Assembly: GCA_023427085.1 (NCBI GenBank)
Contig: JAEZBO010000266.1
Span: 36,307-100,306 of the forward strand
Reading direction: 5' to 3'
Length of the DNA stretch: 64,000 nt
Origin: Pseudomonadota bacterium
GTDB lineage: Bacteria > Pseudomonadota > Gammaproteobacteria > Burkholderiales > Burkholderiaceae_B
In this document: one piece after another, positions 17,363 to 26,542 of the stretch
Layout: each line of letters starts with the position of its first letter
Position numbering within the stretch: the stretch's first letter is position 1
Made by a program: the position numbers and the translations under genes
The notes under the pieces: model-generated
What the model was told of the DNA's origin: nothing
Database searches by the model: none
Seen by the model: only the letters and a program-made list of their open reading frames with translations

Positions 17363-18702
17363 ATGGTCAGCCCGATTTTTGCAAGCGGGTTCGTGTTGAC
17401 GTAAATTGGGCTTTGCTCAAATCTATTCGGAGTCGTTTGGGGACAGTTCCCCGCTCCACGAAGAGAGTCGCGCCCAGCAAACCTCAAAAGGGCCTCAGCA
17501 TCCAGGTGCTGGGTTTTTTGCCAGGTTTCTTGCCAGGCCGTTGAGCCGTTTATGTCTTCACTTACTCGCGTCGCAAAACCAGGAAGTGACTGCGTAAAGC
17601 GGTGATGAAGGTCAGGCTGCGCTAACAGCCTGCTCACTTCGGTAGTTCGTTCCATTGGCGAGGATGGCCCAGGCTATCCTCGCCAATTTATTGGCCAGCG
17701 CGCAGGCCACCACGTTCGAGTGGCGTCGTTCCAGCAGCTCGCGCACCCAGACGCCCAGTCGATCAGTTCTCCGGTCAATGCGTTGCATGATCGCTCTTGC
17801 CCCCTGCACCAGTAGCCGCCTGAGATTCTTGTCGCCACGCTTGCTGATTCCCAGCAGTTTAGGCCTACCACCGGTGCTGTACTGACGTGGCACCAGCCCC
17901 ACAGAGGCGGCGAACTGGCGTGCCGAGCCGAACTGCTGCGCATCGCCCAATTCTGTCATCAGCACGCTCGCCGTGATCGGCCCGATGCCGGGGATCTCCA
18001 GCAGCCGCTGGCTACGTTCGTCCTCACGCAGTTGCTGGCCCAACTCGCGGTCGATCTGGCCGATCTGCTCGTCCAGGTACTTGAAGTGCGCCTGCAGCCG
18101 CTCAAGCAAAGCCACCAGCCGAGGCGGCAGCTCGTGCTCGGCCAGCACTGCCGGCAGGCGCCGGATGATTGCCTTGCCGCGCGGCAGGCTTATACCGAAC
18201 TCAAGCAAGAAGGCATGAATCTGGTTGATCACGCCTGTGCGCTCGCTTACCTGCGACTCCCGTACCCGGTGCAGCACCGAGACCGTTTGCTGGGCCTCGT
18301 TGCGCGCGCTCACGAACCGCATGCTCGGGCGCGAAGCGGCTTCGCAGATGGCCTGCGCATCGGCAAAGTCGTTCTTGTTGCCCTGCACGAAGGGACGCAC
18401 GAATTGGGGCGAAATCAGCTTGGCCTGGTGACCCAGCGCCTGGATGCGGCGCGCCATCCAATGGGCTCCCGCGCAGGCCTCCATCACCACCGTGCTGCAC
18501 GGCGTATTACCCAGTAGCGTAAACAGTTGCTGGCGGGAGCACTTCTTGCGAAACACCATCCTGCCGGTCGCGTCCTGCCCGTGCAGATGGAAGCTGTGCT
18601 TGCCCAGATCGATGCCAATCAGCGTGACGGTGCTCATGAGAGGTCTCCCAGAAAGAACAATCCCCACTCAGCGTACCGCTTCGTGGGGATCGGGCTGACC
18701 AT
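17363..18702 (-). mobile_element. IS110-family (IS1111-type) insertion sequence
   Basis: The transposase gene is bracketed by a perfect 14-bp inverted repeat, ATGGTCAGCCCGAT at 17363-17376 and ATCGGGCTGACCAT at 18689-18702. Inverted repeats flanking the gene are typical of the IS1111 subgroup of IS110, where they are subterminal, so the exact ends may lie a few bases further out. It has landed 64 bp inside the left transposon end, after the tandem TnsB sites. A terminator-like hairpin with T6 lies near 17498-17520 within it. Confidence 0.75.
17612..18637 (-). CDS. IS110-family transposase (DEDD recombinase)
   Basis: A 341-residue transposase. The N-terminal RuvC-like DEDD domain opens with LIGIDLGKHSFHLHGQDATG, where the first acidic residue is D in GIDLGK, followed by VVMEACAGAHWMAR and KNDFADAQAICEA carrying the next acidic residues. 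The C-terminal transposase domain has LLEIPGIGPITASVL and FAASVGLVPRQYSTGG with the conserved serine-region pattern (LLVQGARA). The start MSTVTLIG with GGGAG upstream is preferred over a 10-codon longer alternative. It appears intact and could be active. Confidence 0.9.
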   Translation of the reverse strand: MSTVTLIGIDLGKHSFHLHGQDATGRMVFRKKCSRQQLFTLLGNTPCSTVVMEACAGAHWMARRIQALGHQAKLISPQFVRPFVQGNKNDFADAQAICEAASRPSMRFVSARNEAQQTVSVLHRVRESQVSERTGVINQIHAFLLEFGISLPRGKAIIRRLPAVLAEHELPPRLVALLERLQAHFKYLDEQIGQIDRELGQQLREDERSQRLLEIPGIGPITASVLMTELGDAQQFGSARQFAASVGLVPRQYSTGGRPKLLGISKRGDKNLRRLLVQGARAIMQRIDRRTDRLGVWVRELLERRHSNVVACALANKLARIAWAILANGTNYRSEQAVSAA

Positions 18703-19010
18703 CTCATTAGGGCCGTGTAAGCGGCCCTTGTTCATATTGGATACGAGGTTTGGCTCAGCAGAAGATGTGCCGACACACGCCAATAAGAGTCAGGTAAGGA
18801 GGCGGAGGGTGGCATTGACGGCTCTCGTCTCTTACCGGCGGGGGGAGCCCATGCGCATCAAGCGCGCAGCGCCAATTCCGCAGGTAGTGTGCACGGGACG
18901 CTGAAAATGGCTTGTGATGAACCCTGCCGCTCGGGACTACGATCCGTCTCGTTAGATGGTTCAGCGGGATTTGCCGACGTTCATCCTGGCTGTGCGGCTG
19001 AACAATCTAT
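18703..19010. other. Intergenic stretch without recognised gene
   Basis: Begins with a GGGCCG-CGGCCC inverted repeat (about 18711-18728) just beyond the IS end. Short ORFs here lack coding character. No additional TnsB-type site is visible. Confidence 0.5.
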
Positions 19011-19244
19011 CTAGTAAGCGAAATGTCGGATTGAGTCCAAGATGCTCTGGTACAACCGTCGAGGAGCTACATCCTCACGTGCCAGTTGCTGTGGGACCGT
19101 TTCCGCGGATCGCTGGACATCGCGGTACGCTTGGAAGCTCACCACGTTCGATGCAAGCGACTCGGTCACTGGACCAGGGCTGGGGGGGGCGAGCGTTCGC
19201 TCGAACTCGAGGCTAAGCTGCACGGGGTGGACTTGGTGCGTCAT
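19011..19244 (-). CDS. Small protein overlapping the end of the dcdV-like gene
   Basis: A 77-residue ORF on the same strand as dcdV, starting 32 bp before its stop codon, with GGAG about 9 bases ahead of the ATG. The sequence (QLSLEFERTL, then SNVVSFQAYRDVQRSAE) is not low-complexity and looks protein-like. I do not recognise a family. Translational coupling to the deaminase suggests a linked role, for example a regulator or partner, but no function is shown. It could also be a chance ORF. Confidence 0.5.
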   Translation of the reverse strand: MTHQVHPVQLSLEFERTLAPPSPGPVTESLASNVVSFQAYRDVQRSAETVPQQLAREDVAPRRLYQSILDSIRHFAY

Positions 19245-20823
19245 CGTCGATCACTCCGTTGTTGGCCACAAGATTTTTGCTGATCAGAGATCTTACAACA
19301 ACAGCCTCAAGCGCCGGAAGCGCTTCTAAACTTTTTTCAAGCTTCGGCGACGCCTTCGCTGCGCTAATTTTGATCATTCGCCCCGCTTGCTTGCGGCCTG
19401 CCAACGGAGTTTTGAACAGGGACAGATAGCGCGACGGCGCGACGCCCTCGAAGGCTAGAAAGCGGACTTTGTCCCTATCAGTTTCGACCTCCGACACAGC
19501 ATCTCCATGAAGTCGCACTGCTAAGCTCTTTCGATAGGGTTCAATGTAGTACACCTCACGGATCCCTGCCACCACGATATGACGAGCGCAAGAATGACAG
19601 GGATACGTTGTGACGTACAGCCGCCCGCCAACCAACGCTCCGCCGCCTATCCGGCTTGCGTTGATGATTGCATGCATTTCTGCGTGGATAGCTCGAGAAA
19701 ATTCAATCAGTCCTTTGAGCTTACCGTTGCCTTGCAGCGCTTCTCGGGCCTCAGAAAGCTTCTCATGAGGGATCGCGCTGCTAAGTGTGCGTATGATCTC
19801 TTCGGCAAAGAGTGCCTTCTCCTCGTCGTTGAAGCACTTCCCCCCATCTCGGTTCCAGCAGCGGAAGTCTCGATCGGCATCACCTTCGAAGGCGGGCGAA
19901 CTCGAAAGGTACAGGCCTCCACCAAACTTCGGAACGTCATTCCATCCAATTCCGATCACGTTGCCCTCATCGTCAGTGACTGCTGCGCCTACCTGTCGTG
20001 ACAGACAGGCAGAGCTGGTGGCCGCCATGGCGGCCGCATACATGGCGGCTTCTGAGGGGGTAGGCGTAATTACCTTTGTGCCGAGTACGAGGTGGATGAA
20101 GCGCTCGACGCGCTTTTTGAGGTGAGAATCTGAGGATGATTCAATGCGAAGAAAGAAATCGCACCGGGGAAAAGTGTCCCCGACTTTTTGTCCGTGTCCG
20201 ACTTCTTCTCCTGAATCCCTATCTATGAGCTGATATATCTGATTGATAGGCATTTTGGCGCGTAGGCTGTCCTCGCGCAAAGCGAGTGGCGCGAACACAC
20301 CAATCACATAGACCATCTCTCGGTATATCAGTCTTAAGAGTTCGAGCTCTTCCTGATTCTTAATCGAGTCGATGATGTGACAAACCTTCCTGGGACGGTA
20401 GTGCGCGTCGGCGTTATCAGTCTTGGTCCGCTCGCGGTCCACGCGAATGTCATGCACTGCAAGTTCAGCGAGCACACTCGCGCCGTACATTTCCCTGAGC
20501 TTGTTGCCTGCAGTGATCTGGGCTTGAATGCGATCAAAGGGTGGACCTTCCGGTATGTCCACGCCAACGCTTTGTGCGTGAGTTTTGATGAAGTCGCTAA
20601 GTCGGATGACTTTGCAATCGTCGTAATCGAAAGTATCGAGCAATATGCCCTTCAACTCTTCTCCAACAGTCCGGAGAGGTGAGCCGATCGGACCGCAAAG
20701 AGCTATTACAAGCTCCGGAGTGTGAGACGCGACGATCTGATCTTTGGAGCTCCCTGCAGAACTATCATTCGCGGGCCGGGGTGACACGGCAGCCGAAGGA
20801 ACTCTGTTCACTGCTGCGTTCAT
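19213..20823 (-). CDS. dcdV: DcdV/AvcD-type anti-phage dCTP/dCMP deaminase
   Basis: About 536 residues with the two-domain layout of the phage-defence cytidine deaminases DcdV and AvcD. An N-terminal P-loop-like nucleotide kinase domain starts at ELVIALCGPIGSPL; the C-terminal deaminase domain has the zinc motifs IHAEMHAI (H and catalytic E) and TYPCHSCARHI (two Cys). Known members deplete deoxycytidine nucleotides on phage infection. The ATG at 20823 with GGAA upstream is preferred over an upstream GTG at 20916. In V. cholerae AvcD is held inactive by a small RNA encoded upstream; the roughly 0.97-kb gap here leaves room for one. A 77-residue ORF overlaps the 3' end. Confidence 0.9.
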   Translation of the reverse strand: MNAAVNRVPSAAVSPRPANDSSAGSSKDQIVASHTPELVIALCGPIGSPLRTVGEELKGILLDTFDYDDCKVIRLSDFIKTHAQSVGVDIPEGPPFDRIQAQITAGNKLREMYGASVLAELAVHDIRVDRERTKTDNADAHYRPRKVCHIIDSIKNQEELELLRLIYREMVYVIGVFAPLALREDSLRAKMPINQIYQLIDRDSGEEVGHGQKVGDTFPRCDFFLRIESSSDSHLKKRVERFIHLVLGTKVITPTPSEAAMYAAAMAATSSACLSRQVGAAVTDDEGNVIGIGWNDVPKFGGGLYLSSSPAFEGDADRDFRCWNRDGGKCFNDEEKALFAEEIIRTLSSAIPHEKLSEAREALQGNGKLKGLIEFSRAIHAEMHAIINASRIGGGALVGGRLYVTTYPCHSCARHIVVAGIREVYYIEPYRKSLAVRLHGDAVSEVETDRDKVRFLAFEGVAPSRYLSLFKTPLAGRKQAGRMIKISAAKASPKLEKSLEALPALEAVVVRSLISKNLVANNGVIDDDAPSPPRAA

Positions 20824-21798
20824 AATCGAATTTCCGTGATGCGTTTTAGAAGAATGTTGACTTAACAAATGCTCACATATTGCCAATTTAACATGCATCC
20901 TTCTCACGATCACCACCCTCGTTGAATGCCCAATGGGAGCACTCAGAGCGCACCAACCCCAGGTGCGTTAATTGCAACCTTCAGATTGATGAATTTGCGC
21001 GCTCATTGCGTGGCTAAAAGCTCTGGTCTGCGGGTCCGATGAGAAAAGTGGCGATACGAGGGTTGTGCGTTGGGGCGTCACTCAGGGCGCCCCGCTTTCC
21101 ACGATATATTTCGCCCGTTCGACAGTTCGTCAAACGTGATGATCTCAGGCGAATTTAGACTGCGTCGAAAGAGTTCAAACGACGAGTACTACTCCTCGTT
21201 CACTCCATGCTCCGATTGGAATTCAGATAGTGACCCGAGGACTAGGAAAGAACGTGGTTGATACAGAAAGACCGACTCACCGGTCGGAGTGCCAGAGCTG
21301 AATCGCACCTCTGATTCTCAAGGGAGCAGCAGTCACGCGACGGTTCAGGCGCTCAGTAGTGACAGCGTCAAATTCCCCTTGGCCAAAGCTGCACTGAGTT
21401 GTTAGGGGAAGAAAGACTTCGCTGCATACATTCGCGCCGCCTCAGTGTCGCCCTGCGCTTTCTCGTCGCTTGCCTTCTGTCCCGGCAGCGGCTTGCGTGC
21501 CGCGATCGCGCCTCGGAAAGGCGGGGGGCTCTGCTGTGGGCGACGCTATGAACGCCGCAATGGAAGAATTCCATCATTAGTCTTCCCAGCCTTGCGATCG
21601 CCTCAATCCACGTTCGCGAAGATGCTCCGTCCAGGTTGGCAGTGCGGAGACAATCTTGTTCGGTCTCGTGCTCGCCTTGCCTGGGGGGGGGCAACTCTCA
21701 GAGTACTCGATGCTGCCACCCGGCCGATAGGTGGTGACAGCAGCTCCTGCCTGTGAGAGAATCTGCATTAGCCCATAAAAAACTGAATTTTTATACTT
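20824..21798. other. Long intergenic gap between divergent defence genes
   Basis: No ORF here has convincing coding character. The dcdV-proximal part is AT-rich (20830-20920) and fits a leftward promoter. A possible regulatory RNA of the AvcI/DcdI kind may lie here, since related systems encode one just upstream of the deaminase, but no conserved structure can be asserted by eye. A G9 run sits near 21682. The last 30 bases before 21799 are A/T-rich, fitting a promoter for the ATPase operon. Confidence 0.4.
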
Positions 21799-22962
21799 GT
21801 GAATCAAGAACTTAAAGACGAAGTGGACGAAGTATCAAGAAGTCTAGAGTATCTAGTCCATATTGCTAAACTTGCGCTAACCGAGCGCAATGACGACCTG
21901 CGGCTGTACGTTGCTCGCGTCGTCAGGAAGCTCCGCAGAACGCATCCCTCCGTAGCGCAACAACTTGAGTCTTTACTCAAAACTCGTCCCGCTCTTCCCC
22001 CAGCCACACCGTTCCGTGGTGGCCTCAGTGCACCGTCGAGAGACCTATCCCAGTCGATGCCGACGGACGAAGAGTCTCGGCTATCACTGTTCAAAGTGTT
22101 TGAGCCGACTGGTTCGGCTGTCACCCCAATGCTGTCGGGTCGGGTGCGCTTCGGTTTGGAGCAGTTGATTAGTGAGCGTAGGCAAATCGGCCACTTGGCA
22201 GATCTCGGTTTAGAACCTTCTCGCTCAGCCATGTTTGTCGGTCAGCCTGGGGTGGGTAAAACTCTGACTGCACGCTGGGTCGCGCAGCAACTGGGCGTGC
22301 AGTTGCTCGTGCTGGATTTAACTGCAGTTATGAGTAGCCTTCTTGGCCGTAGCGGTACAAATTTGCGTATGGCGCTGGATTACGCAAAAAGCCAGCCTTG
22401 CGTCCTCCTCCTGGATGAAATCGACGCAATCGCTAAACGGAGAAGTGACGATGCGGATGTTGGCGAACTCAAGCGACTGGTAACCGTCATCTTGCAGGAA
22501 GTTGACGATTGGCCTAGCTCGGGCTTGCTGCTGGCCGCCACCAACCATCCCGAATTGATTGATCCAGCGCTCTGGAGACGATTTGATCTGGTGATTGAGT
22601 TTGAGGCGCCGTCGCGAGACGATGTACTGCATGCTATCCAGCGCTTTTTGGGCCCGGAGGGTTTGAACCTGAAAAAGTGGATAAACTCATTAGCATTGCT
22701 CTATCGCGGGGAATCATATAGCAACATCGAACGTGATATGAATAGGCTGCGGCGAATGCTCGCTATAGGTGGGTTGAATGAGGAAGAGGTTATCCGGCTT
22801 CTCATTAGAGACAGGGGAGAGTCGTTACCTCATTCAGAACGCATCGAACTGGCGGTCGATTTGGTCGCTGTAGGGGGCCTATCGCAGCATGTGGCATCCG
22901 ACCTGACTGGAGTTAGTAGAGATACGATCAGAAAGCGGACCGCGCGCAAAATAAACAACTAA
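21799..22962 (+). CDS. ietA: AAA+ ATPase, IetA-like (ietAS defence)
   Basis: A 387-residue AAA+ protein starting at GTG. Walker A is GQPGVGKT (148-155), Walker B LLLDEIDA (203-210), sensor-1 asparagine in AATNH (249) and the arginine pair WRRFD (260-261). The N-terminal about 100 residues are helical without a recognised fold; the C-terminus ends in a helix-turn-helix-like stretch (LSQHVASDLTGVSRDTIRK). It is followed 24 bp later by a subtilisin gene, the gene order of the ietAS anti-phage pair. In that pair the ATPase is thought to recognise or unfold something for the protease; the trigger is unknown. Confidence 0.8.
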   Translation: MNQELKDEVDEVSRSLEYLVHIAKLALTERNDDLRLYVARVVRKLRRTHPSVAQQLESLLKTRPALPPATPFRGGLSAPSRDLSQSMPTDEESRLSLFKVFEPTGSAVTPMLSGRVRFGLEQLISERRQIGHLADLGLEPSRSAMFVGQPGVGKTLTARWVAQQLGVQLLVLDLTAVMSSLLGRSGTNLRMALDYAKSQPCVLLLDEIDAIAKRRSDDADVGELKRLVTVILQEVDDWPSSGLLLAATNHPELIDPALWRRFDLVIEFEAPSRDDVLHAIQRFLGPEGLNLKKWINSLALLYRGESYSNIERDMNRLRRMLAIGGLNEEEVIRLLIRDRGESLPHSERIELAVDLVAVGGLSQHVASDLTGVSRDTIRKRTARKINN

Positions 22963-22986
22963 TAGGGCGTTTTGGAGAGCAATTGA

Positions 22987-25209
22987 ATGGCGAATTTTCT
23001 GATCGGCCAAGGTGAGGCACTAACAGAAGACATCACTGGGCCTTCCCGTAACATGGACAAGGCGGAGATCTACACTCTCGAACAAGCCCGGGACCGACTA
23101 CGCCCGCAATTCAATGCGCTCGCCTCCGAACTGAGAGATTTGCCGACTGAAGCTTGCCCGGAGGGCCTGGCGGTGGCGAAAATTTCGCTCAATCCTTCCT
23201 ACATAGCTCGATCGTACTTTCCCCAAGCAATGTTTAAGGATCTTGGAGTCGTTTCAGTTGGAAGCCGAGCGGTACGGTTGACTCCGGACGCATGGAAACG
23301 AAAAGGCGATCCCCGCGAAACTTCTACCACTGAAATCTATGTGGCCGGAAAACGTGAGACGTTGATGACGTTAAATGACTGGGCTAGAGGAATTGTTGAA
23401 GGAAGTGATGAGGCGCTTGATCTCGCTCACATCGAACGAGTTTCCCCGTTCCGGGCGCTTGAGCGGCTGCGTGGAAAGATCGGAACAAAGCGCTCTGATC
23501 GGACCCGCACCTACGAAGTCGGCTTGCATTTAATACCGGGAGACACCGAACAAGTTGTCGAGAGATCATTCCAGAATTTTGCGCAGAACCTAAATGTTGA
23601 GCTAGTTTTGGATCTGACGTTTAGTGCGAGCAATCTTTGGTTTGTAGCTGCAATTTGCAATCCTGAGCAAATTCGTGAACTCGCGGAATTTAGCTTCGTT
23701 CGGGTAATTCGTACGATGCCGATGCTCCGAACCATTCACCGCAATACGCGTGTGGGAACTGCGCAGTTGCATTGCGAACTTCCCAACGACGAACCCATGT
23801 CAGCCGAGCCAAGGGTGGCGATTTTGGATGGTGGGCTTCCAAAATCTCATTCGATTGGTCCTTGGGTGCGAAACTACCGACTCATGGATGAATCTGCTAG
23901 CAGCACAGTCGGAGGAATGGAGCACGGACTGGCTGTGAGTTCTTCGTTTCTCTTTGGACCATTACATCCTGGTGCTCGGGCTTCAACTCCTTATTCCTAC
24001 ATCGACCATCTGCGGGTCGTGGACGCCGAGCACCAGGACCCACTGGAACTGTACCGATCATTGCGATTCGTCGAAGAAGTATTGCTTTCCGGAGCGTATG
24101 AATTTATCAACTTGAGTCTGGGCCCTGCATTACCCGTCGAAGATGACGAAGTGCACGCTTGGACATCCGTCATTGATGATCTGCTGAGTGATGGAAAGAC
24201 ATTCATGACCGTCGCGGCAGGCAATAATGGAGACGAGGATACTCCCGAAGAAGCCCGCGTTCAGGTGCCGGCTGATTGCGTCAATGCAATCGCCGTGGGC
24301 TCCGCCGACAGCGCATCAACGGAATGGGAGCGCGCGTCCTATAGCGCTATTGGTCCAGGGCGAAGTCCCGGCGTAATCAAGCCGGATTTGTTGGCTTATG
24401 GAGGCGGCGCCGATGAGTACTTTCATGTGCTAACTCGAGGCACCCGGCCAACTATTGTTCCTGATTTTGGCACAAGTTTAGCGGCACCTAATTTATTGCG
24501 TAATGCTGTCGGGGTGCGCGCCGTCCTTGGAACGGCATTGACTCCGCTTGCCATCAAGGCGCTGTTGGTACATGCGGCTGAAGATAAGGATCACGACAAG
24601 CGAGAGGTGGGGTGGGGCAAAGTGCCAGAAGATCTTATGGACATAATCTCTTGTCCAGAGGGTGTGGCTCGAATCGTGTACCAAGGTGAACTCAAGCCGG
24701 GAAAATATCTACGGGCTGCACTGCCTATTCCGAAAGGTGGACTAACTGGTCGTGTAGAACTTTGCGCCACATTCTGCTACGCATCGCCGACGGATCCTCA
24801 AGATGCCGCTTCTTACACGCGCGCGGGACTAGAAGTTGTCTTTCGCCCAAAGCTTGCGGACGTCAAGCCAGGCATGAAGACAGCTAAGTCGGACGGGTTC
24901 TTTGAGCGCAAGAAATTCGCGACTGAACATGAACTTCGTTCTGATCAGGGGAAGTGGGAGACTGTCATGCACGGCAGGGCTAAGAAACTCGGCTCTAGTC
25001 TTGATGAAGCAGTATTCGACATTCACTACAATGCGCGGACGGGAGGAGGGGCTGCAAAGCGGGCACCGAAGATTCCCTATGCCCTCGTTCTGACGGTAAA
25101 AGCGCCGCGTCACCCTGACGTTTACAGCGAAATTCTACAATCCTATTCAACACAACTTGTACCGATTCGTCCGAAGCTTATCGTCCCTGTGAGAACACGA
25201 AATGGCTAA
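22987..25209 (+). CDS. ietS: Subtilisin-family (S8) serine protease, IetS-like
   Basis: A 740-residue protein with an intact S8 triad in order: D281 in VAILDGGLP, H313 in GMEHGLAVSSS, S497 in FGTSLAAP, with the oxyanion asparagine in AAGNNG (413). There is no signal peptide, so it acts in the cytoplasm. The first about 270 residues form an extra N-terminal domain and about 200 residues follow the protease domain. With the upstream AAA+ gene it forms the two-gene ietAS defence module. Its last 8 bases overlap the next ORF, extending the operon beyond the usual two genes. Confidence 0.85.
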   Translation: MANFLIGQGEALTEDITGPSRNMDKAEIYTLEQARDRLRPQFNALASELRDLPTEACPEGLAVAKISLNPSYIARSYFPQAMFKDLGVVSVGSRAVRLTPDAWKRKGDPRETSTTEIYVAGKRETLMTLNDWARGIVEGSDEALDLAHIERVSPFRALERLRGKIGTKRSDRTRTYEVGLHLIPGDTEQVVERSFQNFAQNLNVELVLDLTFSASNLWFVAAICNPEQIRELAEFSFVRVIRTMPMLRTIHRNTRVGTAQLHCELPNDEPMSAEPRVAILDGGLPKSHSIGPWVRNYRLMDESASSTVGGMEHGLAVSSSFLFGPLHPGARASTPYSYIDHLRVVDAEHQDPLELYRSLRFVEEVLLSGAYEFINLSLGPALPVEDDEVHAWTSVIDDLLSDGKTFMTVAAGNNGDEDTPEEARVQVPADCVNAIAVGSADSASTEWERASYSAIGPGRSPGVIKPDLLAYGGGADEYFHVLTRGTRPTIVPDFGTSLAAPNLLRNAVGVRAVLGTALTPLAIKALLVHAAEDKDHDKREVGWGKVPEDLMDIISCPEGVARIVYQGELKPGKYLRAALPIPKGGLTGRVELCATFCYASPTDPQDAASYTRAGLEVVFRPKLADVKPGMKTAKSDGFFERKKFATEHELRSDQGKWETVMHGRAKKLGSSLDEAVFDIHYNARTGGGAAKRAPKIPYALVLTVKAPRHPDVYSEILQSYSTQLVPIRPKLIVPVRTRNG

Positions 25210-25522
25210 GCCAGTTACCCTCCCCAATGGTCGGCATTGGAAGACGCGTAAAGCGGCAGAAGAACATTTTATTCAAATGCTTGCGCGCTACGAGTTGAAT
25301 GATTTTGTCCCTGCTGGGCCAGATCATGACGATCTGTCTGCCCTACTACAGCACTATGACCGCGTACTGCCAACTGGGCAGGCGACCAAAATTGGCGTGG
25401 GATTTGAACGATTCTCCAAGGGGCAAGTCCGCGGTATGGGCTTTACATCGGAGTGCTTCTTCGTCCATAGATTGGATGGGTCGAGCGATGACTTTAGTAT
25501 TGGCAAGGCGATTTCGTCTTAG
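25202..25522 (+). CDS. DUF3223/DCL-like small protein
   Basis: A 106-residue protein with the DUF3223 (DCL-like) pattern: LPNGRHWKTRKAAEEHFIQ near the N-terminus, DHDDLSALLQHYD in the middle, then KIGVGFERF and CFFVHRLDGSSDDFSIGKA. Family members are found in plastids and bacteria and often appear next to nucleic-acid enzymes; their biochemical role is unclear. It overlaps the protease gene by 8 bp and precedes the membrane protein gene by 7 bp, so it is a third member of the operon. Confidence 0.75.
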   Translation: MAKPVTLPNGRHWKTRKAAEEHFIQMLARYELNDFVPAGPDHDDLSALLQHYDRVLPTGQATKIGVGFERFSKGQVRGMGFTSECFFVHRLDGSSDDFSIGKAISS

Positions 25523-25529
25523 CTAGGTC

Positions 25530-26075
25530 ATGATCTCGTTTGAAACTCGCATCGTAATGCGTAAGCATGCGCTGGATGAGCTAAAGGCCGAACATGCGGA
25601 GCTTTGGGATTCGTGGAAAGTTGTCGAAGCCAAGGCTCAGCCCATCGCAGCTCTGGCTGGTGTTTTTCTCGCAGGCATCTTTGCTTACCTGACTCAACTG
25701 CCGAAGGCCTCTAGCGATCTAGAGCGCCTTCTTCTGCTCTTCATTGCAGTCACACTTGTCTTTAGTGCGTTGTGTGCACTTCAAGCTATTTGGGTTGTGG
25801 AAGTGAATAGCCCGTATTTAAGCTCAGAGGACATCAACGAGATTGATGACCTCATACGCGTTTCCAGCGACGAGGCAGAGCTGTTTGCGCGACACGAGCG
25901 GCTCATCCAGGCCGCCACTACAAGGTGGACTGGCGCCTGCGCTGCGTTACGGTTGGCACTACTTACGAAGCAGCGTTGGCTAACCGCATGTTTGTGGTTC
26001 TTATGTGTGGCTGCTTCCGCTTGTTTACCTCTGGCGGTGTTCGCCGTATTCGCCCGTACCATGGGCAACATCTAA
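25530..26075 (+). CDS. Three-TM membrane protein, candidate effector of the ietAS-type operon
   Basis: A 181-residue protein. A charged N-terminal helix is followed by TM1 (PIAALAGVFLAGIFAYL, about 37-55), TM2 (RLLLLFIAVTLVFSALCAL, about 66-88), a soluble segment of about 60 residues rich in acidic residues, and TM3 (WLTACLWFLCVAASACLPLA, about 149-172). This resembles the small two- to three-helix membrane effectors of Pycsar, CBASS and SLATT-type defence proteins, but no family can be named with certainty. It is the fourth gene of the run from 21799. A second Met at codon 10 is an alternative start. Confidence 0.65.
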   Translation: MISFETRIVMRKHALDELKAEHAELWDSWKVVEAKAQPIAALAGVFLAGIFAYLTQLPKASSDLERLLLLFIAVTLVFSALCALQAIWVVEVNSPYLSSEDINEIDDLIRVSSDEAELFARHERLIQAATTRWTGACAALRLALLTKQRWLTACLWFLCVAASACLPLAVFAVFARTMGNI

Positions 26076-26542
26076 ACTCAAGGAAAGCTCGTGCGCTGCG
26101 CAAAGGGGAATTGCGAACAACCTGCCGAAGATGGGGCCAATTAATGTTGGCTTCACTTGAGAATGGTCGGAGCTCCCAGGCCGGGAATTAAAATTTCGCG
26201 TTCATATCGCGGAGTCGGAGTCAAAAACTTGGAGGAAGGCGGACACTTTGCCGTGCGGAAAAGTACGTCTTTTCGAAAAGGTCGGCCAAAACCACGGGCT
26301 GTCCGCATATTGATAGGTACGGCAGAAATAATAGCGAGCCCGAGTCGCATCAAGGTTGGTAAATCTGCAGCCAAGGGAGGTGGAAAGATAGTCCTGGCAA
26401 AGATGTCTGCTGCCAAAGGCCGAGAAAAGACATTAAAAAAAGCGAGGATAATACATCGATCCATATTAAGAAAATCGCTGAAAAAGCGAGGGCCTTAGTG
26501 GGTTGTAAATGGTGTCCGGATCTGCGCTTGCCCGGCTCGATG
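26076..26542. other. Intergenic gap between convergent operons
   Basis: The four-gene rightward operon ends here and hipA ends from the other side. A 113-codon lysine/arginine-rich ORF from a TTG at 26157 is open, but it lacks a ribosome site and is matched by an equally long ORF on the other strand, so I do not call it. No terminator is obvious by eye. Confidence 0.4.

Noticed and set aside
17350..17655. 101-codon ORF at the 3' side of the IS110 transposase
   Set aside because: Overlaps the transposase end and the IS inverted repeat; no family resemblance.
21070..21261. 63-codon ORF in the dcdV-ietA gap
   Set aside because: Non-ATG start, Ser/Asp/Arg-rich without recognisable pattern, no ribosome site.
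26153..26498. Basic 113-codon ORF on the plus strand and a 103-codon ORF opposite
   Set aside because: No ribosome site, TTG start, no recognisable sequence, and both strands equally open.
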